Assembly (NCBI GenBank): GCA_005406025.1
Contig: BGZK01000225.1
Span: 186,001-250,000 of the forward strand
Reading direction: 5' to 3'
DNA length: 64,000 bases
Origin: Eumeta japonica
Lineage: Eukaryota; Arthropoda; Insecta; Lepidoptera; Psychidae
Part shown: positions 46,690-58,001 of the stretch, in pieces
Layout of the letters: the number at the start of each line of letters is the position of its first letter
Numbering within the stretch: the first letter of the stretch is position 1
Notes under the pieces: generated by a model
The model's database searches: none
The model's input: the letters and a program-made list of their open reading frames with translations, nothing else
Told to the model about the DNA's origin: nothing
Position numbers and translations under genes: made by a program

Positions 46690-46776
46690 AAGGCAGATGC
46701 GACATACTAACGGACAGACGAACAGGACGGACATAAGGACAGTAAGGTTTAGCCTTGACTACGAAACCCTAAAAAG
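46690..46776 (+). repeat. Retroelement 3' tail with GGACAGACG run, plus strand
   Basis: AAGGCAGATGCGACATACTA, ACGGACAGACGAACAGGACGG and ACTACGAAACCCTAAAAAG reproduce the usual order of a lepidopteran retroelement 3' end (target-like spacer, GACAGACGG run, GGTACGGAACCCTAAAAA). Confidence 0.6.
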
Positions 46777-46989
46777 CTCATTTCACACTTATATTCGTAG
46801 TCGACGCATTGTGTCATTTTAATGTGGAACATCAAAATATAACGCTAAGGGCGTTGGAAAACTAGCCGCCGAAAATTGCACGTCGAAGCAAATGCATGGG
46901 AATTTTCAACTTGCGAAGTTTACGATACATTGCGCACAGTCTCACGCGTCACATCCTACCTCAAGATGCTATCCACGAGATATAATCAA
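46777..46989. other. Non-coding stretch of mixed composition
   Basis: Nothing was recognised. Confidence 0.5.
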
Positions 46990-47185
46990 CAGAACCGGCG
47001 CCCTTTCAGAGATCCGTAATTATTTATGCAGAGTAATTTCTAAGTGAATTTAGCCGCTCGCCGCGTCGTCGTGTAGCGTTCACAGGAAAATCGTCGTACA
47101 AAACCCCGACAGGCACCAACAACAGCATGACTCCCAAACCGCTAAATTGCATTATTCATTTATGCAAATAAGCATATTGGTCATC
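46990..47185. promoter_or_regulatory. Candidate regulatory block with POU octamer
   Basis: A compact block of unique sequence holds GTAATTATTTATGCAGAG and, at 47162-47169, a perfect octamer ATGCAAAT inside CATTTATGCAAATAAGCAT, beside GC-rich sequence. Dense homeodomain and POU-like words without open frames suggest an enhancer; conservation would have to show it. Confidence 0.35.
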
Positions 47186-49979
47186 GGTGCAAACGATACA
47201 TCAATAAGACTCACGTTTTTTTTTTGTCACAATCTCCGATATAAATAGATAGCAATAAGTCTCCGGTAACTGCGGGCGGTTTTGATTTAAAAATATTGTC
47301 GGTTGGTAAAAGATATCTTCATTAAACGTACGAACATATAATATTACTATGAATAGGTATACATACAAATTTTGTTGATAAAATGCAACCATGATTTATC
47401 GACAACGATCCATATTGGCATGTTTGCATCCAAGTTTTTCTTAAACACTTTTTTCAATCTAATTATTTTTTAATTCTGACAATTCCATTTCATAAATACA
47501 AAGTTAATAAATGTCATTAACGTTATTTATAGTTGAAGTGGTATATACGAAATATTACAATGACTATTAATACAGAAATATTTTATACGATTCAAAATAT
47601 ATGTGTATTTACACTTACTTTCACATTTTCAATAACCAGGGTAACGCACTTCCATTGAGATCTGAAACCAAATAAATACGCCGTTTAGTAAGTCGAGTGA
47701 TATCATAAAATAATGTGTTTTTACAAAAAACTACACGAAACAATACGTTTTTGTAATTTCTGTCTGTTCATTTAACTATATGGGACGTTGTGTATTTTTT
47801 TTAAGAAACAATTAAGAACTCTATATAAATTACTGATTCTCTTTTTTTATTAGAGTTTCCGTTTTTAGACTTTCGAAAGCATAAGGCAAATCTCGAAGTC
47901 TTTTATTTCGTTACTATTTTTTGAAGAAAATTAAGTGCTGGTTAAAATATATATTAAATGTTTATCGGCACATAATAGAATATCGTATCATGATCAACTG
48001 ACCACATTCATTGTGATTCCTAAGCGTCAACTTTTGCAAAAAAAATTAGAAGCAGAAGAAAATAACGAAATAATTAAAAAAATATATAAAACTACAGTTG
48101 AGAAAAAAAACGATTTTATATTTTATATTTTAGCTAGGCAGTTTGCCATAGTTTTCTTATGTTTCATTAAGGCTGATTTCACTGATTATGATCTTCAGCT
48201 CTGACTTTCGCTAAGTTTCTTTGTGTTATTACGCCAATAAGCCAAAACTGACGATATCGCTACCCAGCGAAGGAGGGGACTTCTCTTAACCATGCGTAAT
48301 CCGGTTGTTAGTTATATTGACGCACGACTATAAATAACTAAAATCACCTAACCATTTCACCTTTATCACAAAAATCCAAAACAGTAGATGCAAATTTAAT
48401 ATGAAGTTTCGTGATCATGATAAAATCGAAAACTAAATCCAATTTTAAAATGAGCGAGCCGCCGTGATTTCAAAAGAAAAAAATATACGTACGAATGCAA
48501 CAACAAGACGAGGCGACCGCAGAAGAATGAATAAATCATTTTCTAAATGCGAATGAGACAGAGGAATTCCGAAGACGGCATTAAAAAAAAAAAAAAAAAC
48601 TGCAGTCGTCACAGCCGTTCTGGCGTGTCATCGATCTGCATCGAGCGCGCTGCATTCGACATTCAAATGTGGCGGGGTTTTTTGCGCGTAACCCAATTTG
48701 TGAGGTGTTTGTTTTTTTTTTATTCCATCGTTCGAAGTTCAAAATCCGTACGACCTTGCCACGCCTCGGTCAACTCGGGGCTGAGTAACCTAGGCGTATA
48801 CTTCGGCAGCATTCTTGTGCTTGTTTCATTTATTTTTTTTTTCGTTGCGTTTTTTTGCCGCAGCGCCTAGCCCGAATTGTCTGTGGTTATAAAGCAATTA
48901 TATTATTATAATCCGACCGCAGAAAATCATTATGAGCCGGCTGCGAATGTGTTTGATACGTATGGAGATAAATGCCTCGTGAATTTTAATATATAAGCGC
49001 CCGATTTTAAGACGGCAAGTTAACGTCGTAATTCTACAGCTTTAATTGTCCGTCTTATAAATAAATTAGGCCTTATAATAAGCTGAAGATTTAAGCAAAA
49101 GTTTCTCGAGATGATCATATTAATTCATAGGAAGCCATACTGTGAATTTGGTTGTAATGACGCAAGATTCGATCGTGTCACTCTTAGGTATTATCGTCTA
49201 CACGACACTTTGTTTATTGAACACGCTTAGTCTTTATATCTCATAACTTACAAATTATTCAAATGACGGTGAATGTAAACGGCGTAGTGAAGGTCAAATA
49301 ATCACACTCAATCCTATAGGAGATTTTACAATCCAATAAAGAAACACAAGGAGAAAAATTCATTACCAGAATTGAGCCCGATGCTTCAGATTTTAAATAA
49401 GATTCTTGTCTGCTACGCCTCAGAGCTCTTCTTGTATTGGGGGCCATGTTATAAACATAATTTTTTTACACTATAACATTTTTTATTTTAAAATTCACAA
49501 ATCTGAATTTTAGAATAAAGAATTAAAAAAGAAGCACAGAATAAGTCGATTCGTTGATCTAAAATGATAAAGAAGAGTGAGCAAAGAATACTTCAATGTA
49601 TGTAGATTAATTATGTAGCATTTAATTTATTCGGATGCGCATTTTTCAACAATGGCAATTTAGTAAAATGAAAGATCTTTTAAATTAAATAATAAAAAGT
49701 GCTTTTAAAGGTTAAAGTACGAAATCAGTTCAGTGACAACGATATGATAATAGTTATAAACGTAAATTTATAATAGCATAAAACCCATTGTATATAACAG
49801 TTTTATCGTTGCGATATTAAAATTTGATGTCGGAATTTTTGTGGCACAATTTGATAATAACTTTAATAGTTACTTAAAAAAAACCGCATTTCCGTCTGTA
49901 TGAACTAATAGCTTTAATGAAGAGTATATATACCTAATATTTTATTATTTCACTCTTGATTCTGAAACCGTAAAGGAGG
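47186..49979. other. AT-rich non-coding stretch
   Basis: No gene was recognised. An A17 run lies at 48583-48599. Open frames at 47935-48204 and 48547-48870 have A/T-driven or low-complexity content. Confidence 0.5.
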
Positions 49980-50144
49980 ATGATGAAAATCAACATCGGC
50001 GCAGACGAAGTCGGAGTACGCGCTTATAGCGATACGCTTAACGACGGAAGTCACATGGTGGCCGTTGAAAACAAAAAAGTGGAAGAGCCAGGTTCTTACG
50101 GTTTGAAAATAAAACGTAAACACAATAAATACCGCAGAAGGTGA
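49980..50144 (+). CDS. Small open frame (54 codons), unrecognised product
   Basis: The frame starts with tandem ATG codons at 49980 and 49983 and ends at TGA 50142-50144. An upstream in-frame TAA is at 49971. Composition is clearly coding-like compared with the flanks: the protein begins MMKINIGADEVGVRAYSD and ends in a basic tail, GLKIKRKHNKYRRR. AAAGGAGG directly precedes the first ATG, an odd bacterial-looking ribosome site, probably chance in a nuclear genome. AG followed by GTGAAC at 50139-50146 could be a splice donor, so it may be an exon rather than a complete gene. I do not recognise the family. Confidence 0.3.
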   Translation: MMKINIGADEVGVRAYSDTLNDGSHMVAVENKKVEEPGSYGLKIKRKHNKYRRR

Positions 50145-51209
50145 ACCGCGTCAACGTAAATCGTAAATCGTGTTGCTTCTCGTTTCTTCGAACGTCATAA
50201 AATCTACACTGTATAATGTAAGTATTTCTCGTCGAGCACTATCGGAGCACTGGACAAGAACAATGTTGTCGCTACCAAACTAGACGGTGCCGAATTCTAG
50301 CCCTGACTAAGAACGAATTGAGTAACGAGTGCTCAACTTAACGGAATTAGGGTGTTCGTTAGCCCTTCACACTGAAATACAAAAATATGTGAGGCAATGG
50401 GACGATTGAAGACTGACACAAAAAGTATTGTCACAAAAAAAAAAGAATTATTAAAAACTATATGTAACCGACGGAATATTTAGAAAAAAAATTAGCATCG
50501 GTACACCTGGACGCTTTAGAAATCCAATTGACGTAAGTGTGAAATGTATGCAATACAGAAAATAAGACATTGAAATAACATTATCACCTTATTAGATTCG
50601 TTATAGTACACTGCAATGCCACGGGTGCATTGACCCGGCTCACGCGTCCTACGTACAAAACCCGACAACGGCCAGGGCAGACCCTTTTTATTCTCTGATG
50701 AGTCACGTTTGGAGGCGATGATTCCACCTTTTTTTTCATATAATACGCGAAGCGATCAACGAACGTTCACCGTCGTTTCGTCCTTTGATATTATTTAAAC
50801 AATACAGTCTGCTTTTTTTTAAGGTTACATAGTAGTTTTTTAAAGTACATTCATTATTATCTCGACTGTGATAGCTCTATTTGTTTTTCACGAAGAAGAA
50901 CTCGCGCCTTCTAAGTGTGAGGAAATTTGTGTAAAGAAAAAAAAATACACTAAAGCCTAGAAATATTTAAATAACAATAAGCTTTAGATATTTATTCAAT
51001 AACAGAAATTTAATATTTCGAAAAATAGGTTTAAAAATAATTTATCCCGTTCTTTTGCTTCTTATATTTCTAATTATGAATTCTTTTTAATTTTAAACAA
51101 TCATATACGACACCTAACATTGCCGAAAAATTGGCGCTTACTGATATTAATATTATAATATCGCAGAGTACTTGTAATAAATATGATATAATAATAACCA
51201 ACGGAACCT
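50145..51209. other. Non-coding stretch
   Basis: No gene was recognised. The first 500 bases are of mixed composition; the rest is AT-rich. Confidence 0.5.
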
Positions 51210-51900
51210 AGAGTCTACAGTCGACGCGCGCTTGCCCTTTGTCGTTTCGGCGTGACAGTGTTTCGAATCGATTCGTGCCGTCCGAGTGAACAAACTTTGT
51301 TCGCAACAAACACGCCGAACGACAACGACCGGCGCGTTCGCAAAGTCAAGCGGAGTCGTCCTCGTAAACACGAGACTCTCTGCGCCCGCGTCGCCTTTTA
51401 TCGATTTATATTTTCGCGTGCTGTATTTAATTACAATAAAAAAAAATAAAACAAAAATATAGACAGTCTTGGGTTAAAATTCGATGTTTATTGCAACAAT
51501 TATTTGTATATAAACGCGTCGACGCATACGACGCCGCATCGGGCGTCGCGGTGTAGTGTTCTACGCCTCTGTATGCGCGCGCATCGACGCTCGGTATGTG
51601 TTTTCGAACGAAGCAGATGTCTCGGGCGCATAGTACGAGTATTGAACTATAAAAATAAAACTATCTAGTGTTTATTTATAATAAGGTATCATAAGCGCAG
51701 TGCTTTTCGACGGCCACACGTCCAGAACAAACGTGAGGCGCGGTGGCCGAGGCCGAAGGCGTAGCCTTCGAACGAGAAGGTGCGCGGTTTGATAGGTTTT
51801 TCAAATTGAGCCAAATAAAACCAATCTGCGCCGTGCTGCGATAGGCACTATAAGCGGTACAGGGTGTTGTCGGTGTGTAGGTGGCGATGGGCAAGTTAGC
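51210..51900. promoter_or_regulatory. GC-rich region in two blocks
   Basis: CpG-rich blocks at 51210-51420 and 51510-51900 are separated by AT-rich DNA. The first holds several CG-rich near-palindromic words. The second contains the tRNA-like module below. No domain-bearing frame was found. Confidence 0.3.
51737..51798 (+). repeat. tRNA-Ser/Leu-like module
   Basis: GCGCGGTGGCCGAGGCCGAAGGCG resembles the 5' half of a class II tRNA (GGTGGCCGAGTGGTTAAGGCG). TGCGCGGTTTGATAGG is a decayed B box. The B box lacks the TTCGA core, so it is a pseudogene or SINE head. Confidence 0.5.
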
Positions 51901-53090
51901 AGTCGCGAACTTGAACTAGACCAGCAAGGCCTAACTCTTAATCTGAAATTAAGAGAATGCTGGAGGTTGTCTCAACAAATGGAGCGATAAAAATTTTAGA
52001 CGATACATTGAAAAAAAAACAATATTCTAAAGAATAGTTTTTTTTTCTAATCATTTTCTAAAGAATACAATCAAACTATGAAAAAAACGTTTTTTTTTTC
52101 ATATACACTTGCTGACTTTTTTTTTCGTATTTATCAAATACCTAAAAAGTTTCATATAAGAATTTATCATTAATTGGCATCAAACTTCATACATCCATCG
52201 GAGAAAGCTGAAAACAACTTTAAGAAGAATTCTAAGAAGCATGATAAAATTATCAAATCTATAACTTTGGAAATTTCCGAGTCATTGGTGTTTTATCTAC
52301 GAAACGGCCGGTTAATAGCACAAAATGGCGTCGATAGATAAACTAATAGGTGGGTCTATTTTAAAACAATTACGAGATTTACGCACCAGAACGTTTCCAT
52401 ACCGGCTCTACTAAATTGAAGATAAAAAAAATCTACACGTTCCAGAATAAGCCGTTGGAAATTCGTGTCTTATGAGTAACATCGCCATGAAGTTAAGAGC
52501 GTGGTCCCTAGGCCGTATAAATATTCTCATCTCAAAATCGTGTATCGGTCGCACTGTGCTATACATTTATTTATGTTTGAAAACGGTGTTGAGTAGTGCG
52601 AATTTATTGAGTATTTGATAAGAAAAAGAAAATGCTTAGGTACACTTTGGGTTTGATACATATTTAGATACTTCACGCTGCAAGTCATTTATATAATATG
52701 GACGAAATTTGCGCAATCATTGAAATAATCGTAAATAGATATGTATTTAATTTTATTATGGCAGAATTTTTGAGATTAGGAACGCATCTTATTACAGTAT
52801 AATCTTGTTGTAATAACATTTTGTACTTTTTCACAATTAAATAATTGCCGAACATACAAAATCAATTGCTGTATAATAGTTTAGACATTTAAATAACATT
52901 ATCAATGATTTCTGAGGCGCAATATATTAAATGTAATACATTATGTATCAATTTAAAAAATAAATAAAAACAAAATGTAGATGTGAATTTTGCAACCTGT
53001 TGTACGAGTTTACGTCGGCGGGTGGTGTTGAGTACACTTTTATGAATGTCATTGATCGATATTGCTCCTGCTGGTGATCCATGTGTGAGA
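51901..53090. other. AT-rich non-coding stretch
   Basis: No gene was recognised. A perfect hairpin CTCTTAAT/ATTAAGAG with a 5-base loop lies at 51935-51955. Confidence 0.55.
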
Positions 53091-53189
53091 GCAGAACATT
53101 ATTTGTATGTCTAAAAGTCAAGGATATTTAAAGACCGTACCATGTACAGGTGTGTGGTCTCTGTCTACGCTTCTGAGAGACAGGCGTGA
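53091..53189 (+). pseudogene. Second copy of the LINE C-terminus
   Basis: GATATTTAAAGACCGTACCA and GGCGTGACTTTATATA align with GATATGCAAAGACCGTACCG and GGCGTGAGTTTATATT of the copy at 30611-30897. The frame gives KDRTMYRCVVSVYASERQA then stop (53187-53189), which fits the same family end (KDR..W.S..SAYPSGK.A). A stop lies just upstream in the same frame and nothing earlier is recognisable, so it is 5'-truncated and dead. Confidence 0.6.
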
Positions 53190-54749
53190 CTTTATATATA
53201 TATAAAGAAGAATATTGTCATTATTCAATCACAATGCGAGATGTACTCGACGCTCTTTATTGATATTCGCGATTCTTAAAACTCTATAAACGCTGCGCTC
53301 TTAACAAAGTGTTTCTTTGCGCATACCTTCTGCAAAGTCGTGCTCACAAAAACAATGGTCACCTTTAGATAATTACGTAACCATCAAGGTCGCTGTCGCT
53401 CGCAGAGACATTGAACTTGTGTTTTGTATTTGCAGAAGGCATTACAGGATCTGCTTACAGCGCGTGAAATCCGTGCAGAATTCACCACAATAGACACAAT
53501 AACAACGACGGCAATATTAAATATAATTACTTTCATACATATATACGCTTACACGATGTACTTTTCTCTTGTAAGATGTCTCTCGAGTAGATGCAGCGAG
53601 GAAGGTAATTCTAAAAATATTTCAATGGATTAATTTGATTTCATATTAAATAAAAAAATATCATAGATAAATGTCAGTGACAATTTTTCAATGTATAAAT
53701 ATTTTTTTTATAATGTCTCACTACTAAGAATGTCACTAATAATAATATGATTAAATATATGTGTAATCACCAATATAAATCCATAAGTATAAATACAGAA
53801 CCACAGTGTTAAATTTTCCAGTTTATATCAATATTTATTGTTTTAGTGAAAGTATGTATACATAGGTTATGATCTCGAAACATCTATGTTATATCATACA
53901 ACTATACGGATTATTATAAAATAATTCCGTTTGTGCAATTTGGATTATCGTCATAATGGGCGTCGAGTAACCTATGCACGACAAAACTCATAAATCTCGA
54001 GTTATTTATAATTCTAATACGTAACGCCAAAATATAAACGTATTATTTCCTGAATATATTTAAATGGCGTTCAATAATATAGGTATACACTTTGTATCGA
54101 ATGATGCAACATCCGACCGAGTTTCGTCATCGGATACCAGTTTACTCATTTCCATATAAAAATACGAACTGGAACAATCGACTAACGCTCAACTGGATCG
54201 AGATATCGAGCTGTGCCACGGCCGCAAGAATGAGTTCATAAATTTCTGTCCAAAGTGGGTATACCACGATTTCGAAAAGAAAACGCGGACATAGGACCTT
54301 TTAAAAACTTTGCCCGTGCTCGATGTGCCGACGCTTGGATAGCGCGAGGACGCGTCACTTATAGTCAATCTATAGAATATATTTTTGCCACGTGCCATAT
54401 AGAAAATCAATATCAATACGAATGGAAAATGTTAATACCTGCCCTGGCTCAAAAAAAAATTGGAATGTATTCATTATTTGTTAAATTTTATATTAGTATG
54501 AAATTTATCAATGTAACAACGATCTCATTGGTAGTAATAGTTGTTTCAGATTCGAATTAATCTGTAATTACTTCAAAAATTTATTGACGTAATTTCTGAA
54601 AGAATTGTACAAATTGTACGTCATCAGTTTCAAGGAAAATAAATCCGAAAACATTTAATGGTGTTCCTATGCTATGTACGACCACCGACTGGACTACGTA
54701 ATAAAAATAAATCGAATGATAAGCGTATTTTAACTTTAAGTATAAAAAA
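53190..54749. other. AT-rich non-coding stretch
   Basis: No gene was recognised. Region 54180-54370 is of higher complexity with frames on both strands (101 codons plus, 75 minus) but no motif. Confidence 0.5.
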
Positions 54750-55290
54750 CGCTTTTGCAAGGAAATCGACGAAGGACTACCTTATGACGTCAAGCGCACG
54801 TTAAGCGCAGCATAGCTCTGTTTATGAGTTGAATGGTTCCAACCAACAAACGGCGATATAGAGGCGAGAGATAGAAATATATTACTATATAAACCTTGAC
54901 ATTCGATCAACCAGGAAATTCCGAGGAAAATCGACATCGTGGTAACCTCAGTCTCGAGTATCGGAGCGTTATCGGCGCCCGATTAAATTAAAAATGTACA
55001 TTTATCGCCGCTCGAGGAGCAAATCACGTTTTCAGATTTCATCACATTCCAAGAATAACCCCCCGCACGGAGTTCAACGCACCGATCGACATTTCAAAAC
55101 AGGCCAGTGAGTTTGAAGTCGTCCGAGAACACGTACACGCACAAAAAACATATCAGTTGGCGGTGATATTTGTTTAATCCAAAGCTTATGCATATGCCCG
55201 CCTATGCGCATGCGCATTCTATTTGTATGGAAACCGGTCCTTTCGCGCTTCGAACGCACGTCGTCACGTCAAACACAAACAAACACGACA
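54750..55290. other. Moderately GC-rich, unique-looking region
   Basis: CG-containing words recur throughout (CATCGTGG, GGCGCCCG, GCCGCTCGAGG). No gene or repeat was recognised. Possible regulatory DNA. Confidence 0.3.
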
Positions 55291-57099
55291 CCAGAAAACA
55301 CGTAAACACACAACAGCTTAAACGTATTAAAAGTTATAAACACGCGAGTATCCCACGCTGTGTTTTCGAAAAATCGTTGTTTATAAAATGAAAAAAAGGA
55401 TAAAAATCGTTTTTTTTTTTTTCATTCTTAGTAGACCGGTTGCAGCGGCAGGTGCTGTTAAGGTTAAATAGGGATGGTTTTATGTCATATGTCGTCTGCT
55501 TGAAAACATTTAATGAAGAGAGAAATTGTATACCATTAAAGATCAATTTGAGAAACTATAAAGCTATTCATTTTATAATGAATATAAATTGCTTATAGAT
55601 CGCGGACATTAGATTACGTCGTTCCGATGAAACAACTTCATTAATAAAACATTAAAATTATTATAAAATTTATATTTTATTTTATTATATACAACACGTT
55701 AATTATTTAATTCCGTCGTAGAAAACCTAGTCGTAGTTAAACAAGTACTAGGTATTTAGTTTGTTGTTAGCAATAAAGAAGTTTTGTCTTTTAAATCAAT
55801 TACTGTAATTAAAATATTGTAAACCTTTAAACGCAATAAAATTTGAATAATGGCTATTTTTTATATATATTTTTACAATTACTATTAAAATATTAAAAAT
55901 ACAAATTTTTGTCTAGGCTAATCTCGACAATTTTCGTACTTTTGGTAAGCATTGACTTTCTTTGAAAATTCATTTAAAATTAAAAGAAAAATAGATAAAT
56001 ACCCAAATTTTATTATTAAAATTTTGAGAACATTTAATACCGTGTAAATTAGGAAATGCACAGCGAGAAAAAAAAATATTATGGTTTCATAAAGACATCT
56101 GAAATATCTGAAAAAGTATATGAATTTTATTATCTAATTAAAAATAAAACATTAGTTAACTATTTTAAGCCGTCGGTTACGAATGTTACAACCGTATCGG
56201 TGAGGAGGGTCGTTATCGGCGCCCACGCACACCACGCAAAGGTGGAGGGTTAGTTCTGAAGCACCTAAATTTTAAATAAAAAAGTGGGAGGGACGTATGG
56301 GACTGGGTCGGGGGCGGAGCTAAAATCCTGTAGAAAGTTGAAAGTTTTAAGACTGAACTTAATTAATCTTGATAACTTAGGTAAAATCTGTTAATTGGAT
56401 AATTATAATTTAAATGCCATGTGATAAGCAAAGCAAATTTTGATAGATAACTTTTCAAGTTATCTATCATAAAACGTCCATTATAATATCTAATGATATA
56501 TATATGAAGCATAAAATAAGTTTTCTGATATAATGTTGGACAATGCGGAATGTGATTTGGTTCACATACGAAATTGGGCAACTCCTACATAATGTCATAC
56601 ATCAATACATTAATTAAATCAAGAACACACAAAAAGAATTTTGTGTATACTTGATTCAAATAAAATTCGCTAATAAAAAAAAAATATGAACGCGCAGCGA
56701 CAACAGTCACTTATACGGTTTTTAATATTTTAACTAATTTTAATTTTGATCATAATGGCTAAATGGAGTATCCCATTTTTTATACAGACAAGTGGTACCA
56801 GTGTACCGCGCAGATCTAATCACAAATTTACAAACAAACTGCTCGACCGGAAATCCAAACTAAAATACTAATATCTTTGTGAAAAATAAAAATGATAAGT
56901 TAATTTGCTTGTTACTCATTTACATAGCAAATAAAAGCTAACGCGAGCTTAACTTGTATAATATATTTAGTTAAGAGCTATTTACAAGTCGATAAGAGTA
57001 CCGTAATTGATACCGATGTTAGATGGGGCACAATCAAGTTACCATTTTTTTTTTTTACCTGAACCCGTAATATGATCATCGATAAATAACAGTATACTC
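55291..57099. other. AT-rich non-coding stretch
   Basis: No gene was recognised. A G-rich patch (GGTGAGGAGGG, GGTGGAGGG, GGGTCGGGGGCGGAG) lies at 56200-56320. Confidence 0.55.
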
Positions 57100-57440
57100 G
57101 ACGATGCGACGGCGTAAATTTATTTTCTAAATCATCGGAGGTGAATTCGAGCTTCAACAGAAATATCGCATTAAATTTAAAAAGACAGAATTAACCCGCG
57201 GCGGCCGCCGAGGCATAAGCCCGTTTGTCTATCGCCATAGCTCATGATTTCTTTGAAACATTGATTGCCGTATCGTAAATTACTGAGAAAAATACACTCG
57301 AAAGAATATAACTTTAATACTCGAGACCCGTCGCCGGACGCTGCGCGTTTGTGCTGCGCGTGAGTTCATTAGAGCGTCGTTAAATACTATTAAAATAAAA
57401 CTTGTAGCTTTAGTTCTCGGACTAGCCAGCGAGCGGCGCA
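57100..57440. promoter_or_regulatory. GC-rich island
   Basis: GCGGCGGCCGCCGAGG and CGTCGCCGGACGCTGCGCG words occur in an otherwise AT-rich region. No open frame. Candidate regulatory element by composition only. Confidence 0.3.
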
Positions 57441-57910
57441 TTGCTTATTTTTTTTAATTTGTAATAAATGTACCTACAGAGCAAAATTAGAACTTTACAA
57501 TATTGAAGTAAATCGGAAACAATTAATTGAATAAAGATTTCATAATTGGGTTATATATATGTATTTTCTTCTTTATCTTTAAAGTATCGTAATTTGAACA
57601 CTTCAAAATATTATTACGTTTCATAACAACAGTTTTAAAACTTTCATTAGTAAAAATCATATTTAATAATAAAAAAAAATTACTAAAGTTACTAACGGAA
57701 TTAAAAATAAAACAAAATTGTGTCAAATGTTTTGTAGAAATATGTATCTTTTTTAAACAATTATTCGTAAAAAAATATTTTTGTTTCTAATGTAAAGTTT
57801 TGACTAGTTTACACTAATTAAAATAACATGTAATAATAATTTTAAATTTCACACCAAAACATCTGCCATTAGGTAACATCATTTCTTGTGCGCTCTATGG
57901 TGCATGTAAA
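57441..57910. other. AT-rich non-coding stretch
   Basis: Nothing was recognised. Confidence 0.6.
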
Positions 57911-58001
57911 TAGTGTTCTGTAATATTATCTGTGATAGTGTTATGTAATATTGTCTGTGATAGTGTTCTGTAATATTGTCTGTGATAGTGTTCTGTGATA
58001 T
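57911..58001. repeat. 25-bp tandem repeat, about 3.6 copies
   Basis: The unit TAGTGTTCTGTAATATTGTC-TGTGA starts at 57911, 57936, 57961 and 57986 (last copy partial). The copies differ at one or two positions. Confidence 0.95.
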
